A DNA stretch of 64,000 nt from Micrococcaceae bacterium Sec5.7 (GTDB taxonomy: Bacteria; Actinomycetota; Actinomycetes; Actinomycetales; Micrococcaceae): the NCBI GenBank assembly GCA_039636785.1, contig CP144169.1, positions 3,534,001 to 3,598,000 of the forward strand, in the 5' to 3' direction. The translations under genes and the position numbers were made by a program. Every line of letters starts with the position of its first letter. Position 1 is the first letter of the stretch. The notes beneath the pieces are model-generated. The model was not told the DNA's origin and did no database searches. It saw only the letters and a program-made list of their open reading frames with translations. Below are positions 42,916-51,639 of this stretch, one piece after another.

Positions 42916-44465
42916 CGGGTCCCTCCTGCGTAGTAGGAGCTGCCGCGCACGTATCCGCCATCTTCGTCATCAGGCTCCTCGACGTGCCCGGTTTTGTCCT
43001 GCCCGGTGTCCAGGATCGGCCGCAGGTGGGCGTAACGGGGCGATCGTATCGGACCGCGCAGCGCGAGCTGGCATGCGGCTTCCACCCGGGCTGGTGAGAA
43101 CCTACGAGACAGACGCAGCACCGCCAGGGCCGGGTCGTAGCCGGCTTCCTCGATGCGGACAGACTCGAAGATCTTCTCGATCACGGTCCCGGTCGCCGGT
43201 CCCATCCGTAACGCCCAGGCGTCGATCCGGGCCCGGTCCCAGGCTTGCCAGCTGTGCCCCTCGGGAAGGTCGGCTTCGTTCGTCCGATACTGGTTCGTCG
43301 TCGTCACGGGCAGCAGCAGGTGGCTGGTCAGGCGCTCATCACCCCGATAGATCTCGAGCATGGTGTCCGTGACGCGAAGATCAACATGCGCGCCGATGTG
43401 GGTGAACGGGACGGAGTAGAAGTTTTTTGACCAGACCACGTGTCCGTTCCGGCCTACTTTGCGCCCATATGTCCAGGTGCTGATCTCGAAAGTCACCGCC
43501 GGCAACGGTTGCAGCAGCGGCTTCTCCTCGGCCGTGAACACGCTCAGCCGGGAGCCCTCCCGCTTCTGGAACGGCTGTCGGTTGTAGGCATCGATCTGCT
43601 CCCGAACCCGGGCCCGCAGCTGCACCAGGCTGGTGAACTGCTCCTGCCTCAGACCCGCAATCACCCAGGTGGCGACGTGGGAGACAGTGTTTTCTACGCT
43701 GGCTTTGTCTTTCGGGTGCCGCACCCGGCCCGGTAGTACCGCCGCCGAATAATGCGCCGCCATCTCCCGATAAGCGTCGTTGAGGACGACTTCGCCCTCG
43801 CGCGGGTGAGAGATCACCCCGGTCTTGAGGTTGTCGGGGACGAGCCTCGGGACCGTGCCGCCGAAGAATGCGAACATCGCCGCATGCGCGCGCAGCCACG
43901 ACTCCTGCCGCATATCCAACGTCGCCTCCACGAACGCATACCTGCTGAACGGCAGGCACGCGACGAACAAATACACCTTCGAGACCTCTCCCGTTGCCGG
44001 GTCAACGAGCTGCATCGTCGGCCCGGACCAGTCGACCTCGACGCTGCGGCCGGCCTTATGGCCGACCCGAGACGACGCGCCAGTGACGTTGGCGTAATCG
44101 CCGTAAAGCCTGCAGAACCGGTCATAACTCATCGCCGCTTGCCCGGCCCGACTGCACCCGTCGAGATACTCCTGGTGCAGCAGCTTCAACGTCACCCCAA
44201 CCCTGGCCAGCTCGCGATGCACCTGGACCCAGTCCGGCTGCGCGAACACGCTCTCCCGCACCCCGCGACCGGGAAACAGCGCCAGATACACCTCGCCCTC
44301 AGACTTCTCCGCAACATCGTCCCACCCGAGCCCGAGCTGATCCGCAGCATCGATCACCGCCTGAACGCTGTGCCTGGACATGCCCTGAGCAAGCGAGATC
44401 GCTCTGCCGGACAGGCCCTGGTTATGCAACTGCAAGACGAGCTTCGCCTTGATCTTCCGTACCAT
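42912..44465 (-). CDS. istA: IstA-family DDE transposase of IS21
   Basis: A ~517-residue transposase from ATG 44465 (MVRKIKAKLVLQLHNQGLSG), preceded by AAGGAG. N-terminal HTH (ISLAQGMSRHSVQAVIDAAD), rve core with acidic residues in SVEVDWSGP, LVPDNLKTG and KDKASVENTVSH, and a C-terminal β-barrel/HTH region. Frame intact; the element is probably active or recently so. Confidence 0.92.
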   Translation of the reverse strand: MVRKIKAKLVLQLHNQGLSGRAISLAQGMSRHSVQAVIDAADQLGLGWDDVAEKSEGEVYLALFPGRGVRESVFAQPDWVQVHRELARVGVTLKLLHQEYLDGCSRAGQAAMSYDRFCRLYGDYANVTGASSRVGHKAGRSVEVDWSGPTMQLVDPATGEVSKVYLFVACLPFSRYAFVEATLDMRQESWLRAHAAMFAFFGGTVPRLVPDNLKTGVISHPREGEVVLNDAYREMAAHYSAAVLPGRVRHPKDKASVENTVSHVATWVIAGLRQEQFTSLVQLRARVREQIDAYNRQPFQKREGSRLSVFTAEEKPLLQPLPAVTFEISTWTYGRKVGRNGHVVWSKNFYSVPFTHIGAHVDLRVTDTMLEIYRGDERLTSHLLLPVTTTNQYRTNEADLPEGHSWQAWDRARIDAWALRMGPATGTVIEKIFESVRIEEAGYDPALAVLRLSRRFSPARVEAACQLALRGPIRSPRYAHLRPILDTGQDKTGHVEEPDDEDGGYVRGSSYYAGGTR

Positions 44466-44623
44466 TACCGGTACTCCTTCCACCACGTGGCCCTCACGCG
44501 GTGGAAGGAGCTTTTCAGGTGGCGCTCAACCACACCAACACTGGCGCTGACCAGCGCAAATCGTGGGCTCGGACCCCGGCGCTAACCCGCACCACATATG
44601 GACCCCTCAAGAGCGAATATTCA

Positions 44624-44630
44624 AAAAGCA
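44624..44630. repeat. IS21 target-site duplication, right copy
   Basis: AAAAGCA, identical to 42045-42051. Confidence 0.9.
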
Positions 44631-45892
44631 ATAAGGGTGCCCGAACGGCCGGTGTTGACCGGCGCATTCCGGCTCTGATCAGTGGTGGTGCTGAAAGCGA
44701 GGAGTTTCTGGAGGAAGTCAGGGAGCTGGTCAAGTCCCGGGCTTTTGTTCCGTTGCCGGTGAGGGAGCGCATGATCCCCAAACCGGGCAGCACGAAACTT
44801 CGCCGGCTCGGCATTCCCACTGCGAGGGATCGGGTGGTTCAGGCGTCGCTGGCGTTGGTGTTGGAACCGATATTTGAGGCGGATTTCAAACCGGTGAGTT
44901 ACGGTTTCCGTCCGAAGCGTCGGGCGCAGGACGCGATCGCCGAGATACATGCGTTGGGCACCCGAAGGTATCACTGGGTGTTTGAGGCGGACATTGAGGC
45001 GTGTTTTGACGAGTTGAAGCACTCTGCGGTCATCGCCGAGGTGCGCAAGCGCGTCACGGACAAACGGGTGCTGACCCTGATCGACAAGTTCCTGAAGTCG
45101 GGCATCATGTCCGCCGAGGGGAAGATCAGGGAATCTGACATGGGAAGCCCGCAGGGAGGTAACATTTCTCGGCTTCTGGCCAATATCGCTTTGACGGTAT
45201 TGGATAAGCATTTTTGTGATTTGTGGGATGCCCACGGCACCTCGCAACGCAGGGATGCGTACCGGAAACGGGGCGGTGCGACCTATCGCATCGTCCGCTA
45301 TGCCGATGATTTCGTGATCATGGTCGCCGGTGCCAGATCCCATGCGGAGACGCTCTGGGACGAAGTCGCGGAGGTCATCGCCCCGTTGGGGTTGAAGATT
45401 TCCGTGGCAAAGTCCCGGGTTTGCCATTTGGATGAAGGGTTCGATTTTCTTGGTTTTCACATCCAGCGGAGACTGAAGAAAGGAACCCAGAAAATGAGCG
45501 TCTACACCTACCCGTCGAAGAAGTCCTTGTTGACGATTCTTGGGAAGGTGCGGGCGCTGACACGTCGAGCGGAGCATGCTTCGCTGGAGGTCCTGCTCCG
45601 CCGGTTGAATCCGGTGGTGCGTGGCTGGTGCAACTATTTCCGGCATGGGGTTTCAAAAGCGACCTTTGGTTATCTCGATGCGTTCATTTGGCATCGAGTG
45701 ACCCAATGGATTCGTAAACGGCACCCACGCATTACGTGGCGGGAACTCTATCGGCGCTTTCTGACAGGAAGGCCCGGGAACCAGCCACAGGCAGAGGGAG
45801 TCACCATGTTCGACACCGCGACGATCCCGGTAACACGGTATCGGTGGCGAGGACACAATATCCCGACGCCATGGGCTGCCAGCATGGTCTGA
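44631..45892 (+). pseudogene. Group II intron reverse transcriptase/maturase, 3' part
   Basis: About 420 codons with the RT palm (ARDRVVQASLALVLEPIFEA; FKPVSYGFRPKRRAQDAIAE; GSPQGGNISRLLANI), the catalytic YADDFVIM, and the maturase X domain (LNPVVRGWCNYFRHGVSKAT). No HNH endonuclease is visible, so it is an En-minus type. A spurious longer frame starts within IS21. Because IS21 splits the gene, the maturase is probably not made as one chain. Confidence 0.9.
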
Positions 45893-45905
45893 GTGGCTAT
45901 CCGTG

Positions 45906-45941
45906 GAGCGCCGGATGCGATGAGAGTCGCACGTCCGGTGC
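45906..45941 (+). ncRNA. Group II intron catalytic domain V
   Basis: GAGCGCCGGATGCGATGAGA followed by GTCGCACGTCCGGTGC folds into the short two-stem hairpin of domain V (GCGCCGGA/TCCGGTGC outer stem, TGCGA/TCGCA inner stem, GAGA-type loop). A domain VI-like hairpin follows up to the 3' splice site at 46004. The ribozyme core looks intact. Confidence 0.85.
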
Positions 45942-46004
45942 GGAGGGCGGGTCCGAGAAACGAGCCGGGAGCAATCCCGGTATCGCGCTCCGGCCCGACC
46001 CTAC

Positions 46005-46460
46005 ATCATCGGTGTCGGGTCCGTCTCGGCGATGATGACGCTACGGGAAAGGAAAACCCAGTACGGCATCATCGTGAATCTGCCCCTGGATCACACCGTT
46101 GCCAGCGTCAACGCGGCCGCCATCAGCGCGTTCGCGACGCTGCCACCACACCTGAAACGAACACTCACTTGGGACCAGGGCGTGGAAATGGCCTGGCACG
46201 AGGAACTAACAAAGAAGACCGGGGTTCCGGTCTACTTTGCCGAACGCTCCAGTCCCTGGCAGCGTGGCGCGAACGAGAACTTCAACGGACTGGCCCGCCA
46301 ATATTTCCCCAAGGGCACCAACCTCGCCGTTCACAGCGTTGAGCACGTCTCCCACGTGATGCGTGAACTCAACGAACGGCCCCGGAAAACTCTCGACGAC
46401 GACACCCCGGCAGCACGATTCAAAGCCGAACGCAAAGCGCCGTCGGCCGCTTTGCGGTAG
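46005..46460 (+). CDS. IS30-family transposase, 3' exon
   Basis: Continues the catalytic core in frame: IIGVGSVSAMMTLRERKTQY, the second D in LTWDQGVEMAWHEEL, and the E-containing RGANENFNGLARQYFPKG, ending in APSAALR. Together with 39965-41263 it completes the IS30 DDE domain. Translation of an intact protein needs splicing of the intron. Confidence 0.88.
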   Translation: MIGVGSVSAMMTLRERKTQYGIIVNLPLDHTVASVNAAAISAFATLPPHLKRTLTWDQGVEMAWHEELTKKTGVPVYFAERSSPWQRGANENFNGLARQYFPKGTNLAVHSVEHVSHVMRELNERPRKTLDDDTPAARFKAERKAPSAALR

Positions 46461-46518
46461 CCTCAAAACACCGGGACCATGCCCCGATTTCACGCATCTG
46501 TTGCGTCGACCGCTAGAA

Positions 46519-46823
46519 ACCGCCCCACCTTCACCGGGCAGTTTCGCGGGCGGGTCTTACGGGAATCTGGAGAGCCCGGAAATCCGGGCATTTCGAAGCG
46601 AGCTTTTCAAGGCAGGGTGGCGGCCGGTGAAGGACCGGCTTCCGGGACACCGCCCTCATTTGGGCGTCGTCTCTGTCCAAGGGAGGATGATCGCTGGGAA
46701 CAGTATCTGTCGACAGGGCATCCATGCATAGTGCTACAGACATAACTGCCGCCCGTTGGCTGCCAGACCGGTGCATTGCCTACAGAAATCAGATAAACAA
46801 TACAGCGAACTATCGGGGGAATT
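46519..46823. other. Spacer right of IS30, nothing recognised
   Basis: About 300 bases with short unconvincing ORFs on both strands. AT content rises near 46790-46820, probably the promoter of the SDR gene. Confidence 0.4.
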
Positions 46824-47519
46824 TTGACGGAACGAAACGTACTCATCACGGGAGCGTCAGGCGGAATCGGAAAGGCCATCGCGATGGCCTTGGCCCCCTC
46901 GTCTCACCTCTATCTGGCAGGACGCAACCGCGAAGCGCTTGAGAGCCTTGCGCATGAGTTGCCTTCCGCAAAGGTACTCATCGGAGACTTGGCCACGGAG
47001 ACTGGCATCGCTGCCGTCACATCAAATGTCCGAAACCTCGATGCCTTAATCCACTGTGCAGGAGTTCTTCACCTAGGTACGGTCGAAGAGCTTCGCTTGG
47101 ACCAGTGGCGAGAGAGCTTGGAACTCAACCTCCTCGCCCCGGTTGCGCTCACGCAGGCGTTGTTGCCGCAACTACGCCAGAGCGCCGGTCACGTGGTCAT
47201 GGTGAATTCCGGATTGGGAAATCGCGCCGTCCCTGGCTCCGGTGCTTACAGCGCCAGTAAATTTGGAATGCGGGCTTTTGCAGACGCACTCAGACTCGAA
47301 GAAGGGCCGCGCGGGGTGCGAGTGACCTCAGTGCATCCGGGCCGGGTCGATACACCAATGCAGGAACAGATGCATTCGTGGGAGCAAAAAGAATACGACG
47401 GCGAGGCATGGATACATCCGACTCAAGTGGCAGCGGTGGTAAAAACAACCCTAGATCTCGGAAGTAACGCCGTGATCGATTCAATCAACATTAACCCGCC
47501 TCATCAGGTGCATAAATGA
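46824..47519 (+). CDS. Short-chain dehydrogenase/reductase
   Basis: A 231-residue SDR: NAD(P)-binding TGASGGIGKAIAMAL, the 'NAG'-equivalent IHCAGVLHLG, catalytic Ser in VNSGLGN and YSASK (Tyr-x3-Lys). TTG start at 46824 after GGGGGAA. The last bases (ATGA) overlap the RidA-family gene. Substrate unknown. Confidence 0.85.
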   Translation: MTERNVLITGASGGIGKAIAMALAPSSHLYLAGRNREALESLAHELPSAKVLIGDLATETGIAAVTSNVRNLDALIHCAGVLHLGTVEELRLDQWRESLELNLLAPVALTQALLPQLRQSAGHVVMVNSGLGNRAVPGSGAYSASKFGMRAFADALRLEEGPRGVRVTSVHPGRVDTPMQEQMHSWEQKEYDGEAWIHPTQVAAVVKTTLDLGSNAVIDSININPPHQVHK

Positions 47520-47869
47520 CTCCGCCCGCTTTCAGCCAAGCCCGCTGGACAGACGGGCCTCTACTTTTCATCTCTGGACAGCTACCTCTCGACGACCAAG
47601 GAATGCCTGTTAGTGGCGGGATCCGCGAACAAGCAACTGCCGTCTTCGAACGGCTATCCGCCGTCTTGGCTACAGAGGGCAGCAGCCTAGCTGACGTGGT
47701 GAAACTGACCTACTTCCTCACCGACATGACCGATCTACCCGGCCTCCGCGTCGTCATCGGTAATTTCTTCGCAGATCCAAAACCGGCCAGCACCCTAGTT
47801 CAAGTTTCAGCACTCATCGATCAAAAATTCCGACTAGAAATCGAAGCCATCGCTACGCATCGCAATTAA
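47516..47869 (+). CDS. RidA/YjgF-family protein
   Basis: A 117-residue Rid-family protein: FSQARWTDGPLLFISGQLPL, REQATAVFERLSAVLATEGS, VVKLTYFLTDMTDLPGL, and a C-terminal VQVSALIDQKFRLEIEAIA where RidA has its catalytic Arg (here VQVSALIDQKFR). The canonical RidA Arg near 'R.....L' appears replaced, so imine deaminase activity is uncertain. Coupled to the SDR by a 4-base overlap. Confidence 0.85.
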   Translation: MTPPAFSQARWTDGPLLFISGQLPLDDQGMPVSGGIREQATAVFERLSAVLATEGSSLADVVKLTYFLTDMTDLPGLRVVIGNFFADPKPASTLVQVSALIDQKFRLEIEAIATHRN

Positions 47870-48036
47870 ATCTGACAAGCATCGACAACGCTGCACAGCA
47901 TGACCGGCATTGGCGCACCCGGACCTTCCCGCTGAGGGTTCCCCATACGGACGCACGCTGACGCGTTGCCTTGGTAAACAGGGAGCTGACCCGACGGATA
48001 TCTGCCGTACGTTTTTTTCGTTTTCTGAAGCGGACC

Positions 48037-48066
48037 CGGGATGGCGTTGCACGCCACGCCATCCCG
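48037..48066. repeat. 11-bp hairpin
   Basis: CGGGATGGCGT (48037-48047) pairs with ACGCCATCCCG (48056-48066) with an 8-base loop, downstream of the RidA gene; a plausible terminator. Confidence 0.55.
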
Positions 48067-48100
48067 GCAGTCGTGGTGACCGTCCACTAGGGTTAGCGTG

Positions 48101-48523
48101 ATGAAACGAGCTGTCATTCTTGGGGGTACAGGCGTGTTGGGCCGGGCCATCGCGCAACGTTTGCTGGATGCCAGTTGGCAGGTGGACATCACGGGCCGGG
48201 ACGCGTCAAAAATGCCTGCAGTGCTGCGCGACGCGGGGGCCACGTTCTTATCCTCAGACCGGCGCAACGACGACGACCTTGGACGCACGATGAGGAACGG
48301 AGCTGACCTCGTGGTGGATGCCGCCTGCTACACGGCAGCCGACGCAGGTCTGCTTCTCCCCCACCTGCACGCGGTTGGATCTGCCGTCATGCTGTCCAGC
48401 AAAGCCGTCTACATCGACGACGCCGGCAACCACGTAAACACTGACATCCCTCAAGTGTTGCAACCACCCCAAGAACCCAAGGTTCGGCTTGCGTACGGCT
48501 GTCGGTCGGAGCCGTTACGATGA
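48101..48523 (+). pseudogene. NAD-dependent epimerase/reductase, 3' truncated
   Basis: The first ~120 residues form an NAD(P)-binding Rossmann start (MKRAVILGGTGVLGRAIAQR; GADLVVDAACYTAADAGLLL; AVMLSSKAVYIDDAGNHVNT) as in NAD-dependent epimerase/dehydratases of ~300 residues. After ~48470 the sequence changes character and stops at 48523. TAGGGT (48088-48093), 7 bases before the ATG, suggests a leaderless promoter still present. Confidence 0.7.
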
Positions 48524-48527
48524 GCGC

Positions 48528-49001
48528 GTGACGATAATGCTTCGGGATCTTGACGACGCTGAACTTGATCGACTCTTCGATTGGGAACAGGATCGTGCGG
48601 CAGTTGAGATGGCGGCGTTCACCCGCGCGGATCCATCCGATCGGAACGCGTTCGATGCCCACTACGAGCGCATCCGAAACGACCCGTCGGTGTCCCTCCG
48701 CGCGATCGACGACGGTAACGGCCTGGTTGGAACGATTGGAAGTTTCACAATCGATGGTGACCGTGAGGTCACCTACTGGATCGACCCGGCTCGATGGGGC
48801 GAAGGAATTGCATCCGCAGCCTTGACGGTGTTTCTGACCGTGGAGACAACACGGCCGGTCTTCGCCCGCGTGGCCGAGCACAATCTCGGCTCGTCCAGGG
48901 TGCTGGCCCACGCGGGATTCGTGGAGATCGGCTCCGAGACATCGCACGCCGATGGACTGGGCCGCGATGTCGTCGAGCACATCTACCGACTCGCTCACTA
49001 G
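48528..49001 (+). CDS. GNAT-family N-acetyltransferase
   Basis: A 157-residue acetyltransferase (RimJ/RimL-like): MLRDLDDAELDRLFDWEQDR at the start, VTYWIDPARWGEGIASAALT (acetyl-CoA-binding R/Q-x-x-G-x-A/G region) and RVAEHNLGSSRVLAHAGFVE. GTG 48528 lies 6 bases after TACGAT (48516-48521), so it is probably leaderless; ATG 48537 is an alternative. Acceptor unknown. Confidence 0.82.
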   Translation: MTIMLRDLDDAELDRLFDWEQDRAAVEMAAFTRADPSDRNAFDAHYERIRNDPSVSLRAIDDGNGLVGTIGSFTIDGDREVTYWIDPARWGEGIASAALTVFLTVETTRPVFARVAEHNLGSSRVLAHAGFVEIGSETSHADGLGRDVVEHIYRLAH

Positions 49002-49116
49002 CTCCACCCGCTCGTCCCGCTGACGGTTCCGCACACGGGCACCCCGCAAGCGGACGACCACCCGCCAGCACGGCTCAAGGAATTCGGCGAGACGCCGTCC
49101 GCGGAACGGTAGGAAT

Positions 49117-49200
49117 GTGTCAATTCGCGGAGGATGAGACAAACAGCCCGAAATTGCTCGGGAAAGTGTCTCATAACCAATGTGTCCCGAATCCCATGCG
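49117..49200. mobile_element. Possible IS481-type end fragment
   Basis: GTGTCAATTCG, GAGACA (49136) and TGTCTC (49167), then ATAACCAATGTGTCCCGAAT look like the repeated TGTCTC/GTGTC motifs found at IS481-like ends. An inner CCCGA/TCGGG hairpin is present. It abuts the broken end of the solute-binding-protein gene. No transposase is recognisable. Confidence 0.35.
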
Positions 49201-49241
49201 ATGCAAGACAACTCAAAGCCCGGTTGAGCGACACCAAGCGA

Positions 49242-50482
49242 TCACAGAACGAACGTTTTCGGCGAAGTACTTCTGGAAGTCGGACCGGATCCGGTAAACC
49301 AGGCCTCGGGATCGTAGTTGATGATGTCTGCGGCATGGGCGTAGTGGGACTGCGGCACGAGTCCGCGGTATTCCTTTGATTGGACAACCGGCTGGTACGC
49401 CGGGATGTGGCCGGCTTCGGCCCAGTCCAGTGAGCCCTTGAGCATGGATGCCACGAATTTGTAGACGTCGCGCCGCTTGCCGTCATCGGCGTTGACCTGG
49501 TGGGGGAGCACAAACGAATGTGAATCGGCGAACGCCGCGGGCGTGCCGAAGAGTGTCGGGATGGTTGTTGCGTCGAGCGGGACACCGGCTGCCTTCATCG
49601 TGGGCAGCTCCCAGACTCCCGTGAAGAGCATTCCCGAGCCCCGGGAGGCAAATTCGGCGATGGCTGTTCCGCCGTCTCCACTCTTGGTGGCAATGCCGTC
49701 GTCCAGCATCGACGCGATGAATTCGAGGCAGTCAATGGCGACGTCGCGGTCCACCTGTGCCGGCTTCCCGGGCTCCAGTACCATGTCCGCGCCATGTTGC
49801 TTGTAGAACGTGTAGAACATGCGCCACATCTGGGCGCCGTCTCCCAGGTAGCCGTAGGACAGGCCGTGCTTCCCGGTGACCCGCTGCAGTTCCCTCGCCA
49901 CTTCGAGGAACTGCGAGGGGGACGAGATATCAGCGAGCTGGCCGTTGCTTCCGAGGATCCCGGCTTTGCCGGCTACCTCCGTGTTGTAGAGCAGGATGAA
50001 CGGATGCGAGTCCAGCGCGATTGAGAAGACCTTCCCGTCGAGCTGGCTTTTGTCCCAGATGCGGGATGTGAAGTCCTCGGGGCGGATGCCGTACTCCGCC
50101 AGAAGGGGCACGTTCCAGGCGTCGAGCAAGCCACCCGGCGCGTAGCCCGCAACCCGTGCCGCATGCATGATTGCGACCTCGGGCGGACGGCCGCCGGCAG
50201 ATGCCATGGCGAGGTGTAGTACGGTGGCCCCCACGCAAGCACCGTGGGCTTGACCCTGGACTCCTGATAGGCCGCGTTGGCGCGGTCGATCATGGACTGC
50301 ATCTTGATGCCGTCGCCGCCCGACAACAGATGCCAGAACCGGATGTCGGTGCCGGCGGCCTGGGCCGCCCCGCCGCACCCTGCCAGGCCCGTTCCGAGAG
50401 CGACGCCGCCAAGCACTGCGCCCCCTCCGAGCAGCAATTGCCTGCGGCTCAAACTCTTCCTGCTGGAATCCTCTTGCTTCAC
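49242..50482 (-). pseudogene. Sugar ABC transporter substrate-binding lipoprotein, frameshifted and truncated
   Basis: GTG 50482 follows AAGGAG. Twin-arginine/lipobox leader (SLSRRQLLLGGGAVLGG, then LAGC), then IRFWHLLSGGDGIKMQ of family 1 solute-binding proteins. Near 50225 the frame shifts (family sequence resumes AMASAGGRPPEVAIMHAARV). Near 49285 a second shift occurs (FTGSG to SDFQKYF) and the C-terminus is lost into unrelated or IS-like DNA. Long central stretches remain well preserved. No permease genes are adjacent. Confidence 0.8.
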
Positions 50483-50577
50483 CGTCACTCCTTTTGGACG
50501 TAGCCAGTCAAAACTTTCAGCCGGGCGGTCCGGGGTGACCGGGATGTCCGGCCTCGCAACCCTGGGCTGCACGCCAC

Positions 50578-50625
50578 TTTATATCGTTGTAAATTGACAT
50601 ACAAGGGATATTGTTAGCGCTCACA
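50578..50625 (-). promoter_or_regulatory. Promoter of the binding-protein gene with LacI-type operator
   Basis: Reverse strand: -35 TTGTAT (50604-50599), 15-base spacer, -10 TATAAA (50583-50578). Just upstream, TGTTAGCGCTCACA (50612-50625) matches the LacI/GalR-family operator pattern TGTTAGCGCTAACA with one mismatch. No LacI gene is in the window. Confidence 0.6.
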
Positions 50626-50691
50626 GAATTGTTCGTGAAATTTTCGCCTCGTTCGGGCCCGATCCGCCCCCGGCCTCCACGCCTGGCGGAG

Positions 50692-51477
50692 CTACTCGAG
50701 CCCGGCGACACCCGCCAGCATCTGCAGGTGATGGTCGAACAGTTCATCGCGGGCCGCAAACGTGTCCGCCCCGTACTGCCCGAACACCTCAAAACTGATG
50801 GCGCCGAACAGCGACGTCCACACGAGCGACCCCCGCGCCAACAGGGCGCCGGGCACGGCCAGCCCCAGTTCGCTGCGGATCGCTGCCATGTCAGCGGATA
50901 GGGCGGGAGGAAGTGCGGCGGTCTGAGCAGGAGAAACGACGACGGCGCCGGCAGGTTCCGCTTTCAGCCCGCCTGCCCGGTAGGCGGCATCGAAAATTGC
51001 CATGAGGGCGTAGATCACCCGCGTCCCGGGAGCGGTGGTGCGCTCCGCCGGGGCCTGGTATCCGGGCACGGGACTGCCGAAAAGCAGGGCGTAGCGCGCA
51101 GGTTCACGAAGCGCCCACGCGCGGACGGCACGGCTGAGGGCCCAGAACTGTCCAGTGAAGTCCTCTTCCGGAACCGCAGCTACGGCCGCATCCACCTCAT
51201 CGCCCAGCTCGCCGTAGGCGTCAATGAGCAACAGAGTCAGGAGTTCGTCGCGGCTCTCGACGTAGCGGTAGACGGCCGATGACACCACGCCCAGCCCCCT
51301 GGCGACAGCGCGCAGCGAAAGCGCGGCTGCGCCGCGCACGGCCAGGTGCTCACGTCCCAGCCGGACGATGTCTGCGATGGTCTGGGCGCGGGCACGCTCA
51401 CGTGGCGTCAAGGGTTTGGATGCCGGAACCTTCGAGCCCTCAGGCCTGGGGTCGAGCTGGAGGTGGCGCTCGTTCAT
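50692..51477 (-). CDS. TetR/AcrR-family repressor
   Basis: A 261-residue regulator, longer than the usual ~200 because of an extended N-terminus and C-terminal domain (WHG/TetR_C_33-like: ALREPARYALLFGSPVPGYQ). HTH: REHLAVRGAAALSLRAVARG then LGVVSSAVYRYVESRDELL. ATG 51477 (MNERHLQL) is preferred. It is divergent from the epimerase gene and two perfect palindromes lie between them, so it probably represses that gene and itself. Confidence 0.88.
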   Translation of the reverse strand: MNERHLQLDPRPEGSKVPASKPLTPRERARAQTIADIVRLGREHLAVRGAAALSLRAVARGLGVVSSAVYRYVESRDELLTLLLIDAYGELGDEVDAAVAAVPEEDFTGQFWALSRAVRAWALREPARYALLFGSPVPGYQAPAERTTAPGTRVIYALMAIFDAAYRAGGLKAEPAGAVVVSPAQTAALPPALSADMAAIRSELGLAVPGALLARGSLVWTSLFGAISFEVFGQYGADTFAARDELFDHHLQMLAGVAGLE

Positions 51478-51498
51478 GACCTCAGCTTTCCACAAAAC

Positions 51499-51580
51499 AG
51501 AGCAGTGTCAACTTTAGAGAGCAGTGCTCTTGACGTTTCCAAAAACACGGTGCATCCTTGGTTCAGAGAGCAGTGCTCTC
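51499..51580. promoter_or_regulatory. TetR operators and epimerase promoter
   Basis: AGAGCAGTGCTCT occurs at 51518-51530 and 51567-51579 (the latter extended to a 15-bp palindrome 51566-51580), with a half-copy AGAGCAGTGTC at 51499-51509. A forward promoter TTGACG (51530-51535)-N17-CATCCT (51553-51558) lies between the two full boxes, ideal for repression. Confidence 0.8.
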
Positions 51581-51639
51581 GCTAGCTAGCTAGCTGAACC
51601 ACCGCAAAAAGCGAGCCCATCCGAAAGAGAGAGCATCCA

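Larger units (their letters stand above)
42052..44623 (-). mobile_element. IS21-family insertion sequence
   Basis: 2,572 bp carrying istA and istB on the reverse strand. Ends are TGAGTATTTG (left) and, reverse complement, TGAATATTCG (right), followed on both sides by imperfect repeats such as GTGCGG(T/G)T(C/T)AGCGCCGGGG. A perfect 7-bp direct repeat flanks it. It is inserted in the group II intron's reverse-transcriptase gene. Confidence 0.93.
41264..46004 (+). mobile_element. Group II intron inside the IS30 transposase gene
   Basis: The 5' end GTGCGCC matches the group II consensus GUGYG. A domain V-like hairpin lies at 45906-45941 and the 3' end is ...CCGACCCTAC before ATCATCGG. Removing 41264-46004 joins GAC-TTA to ATC-ATC and restores the IS30 sequence HWEGDLIIGVGSVSAMM exactly in frame. 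The intron encodes a reverse transcriptase from 41871. Its length without the IS21 insertion and duplicated target is about 2.16 kb, normal for a bacterial ORF-containing group II intron. AAGTC at 41486-41490 could be part of EBS1 pairing to the exon end GACTT. Confidence 0.9.
39923..46518 (+). mobile_element. IS30-family element carrying a group II intron and an IS21 element
   Basis: Candidate terminal inverted repeats TTCTGTTGATCGAAGCAACA (39923-39942) and, reverse complement of 46499-46518, TTCTAGCGGTCGACGCAACA match at 15 of 20 positions. The single transposase gene starts 22 bases inside the left repeat. Without the intron the element would be about 1.85 kb. The transposase gene is interrupted at 41264 by the intron. 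Confidence 0.7.

Noticed and set aside
44501..44630. Upstream extension of the reverse-transcriptase frame
   Set aside because: These codons lie inside the right end of IS21 and the target duplication; the true N-terminus is at 41871-42051.
48011..48024. T-run as an intrinsic terminator
   Set aside because: On the forward strand the T-run lies before the hairpin at 48037-48066, and on the reverse strand it reads as A's.
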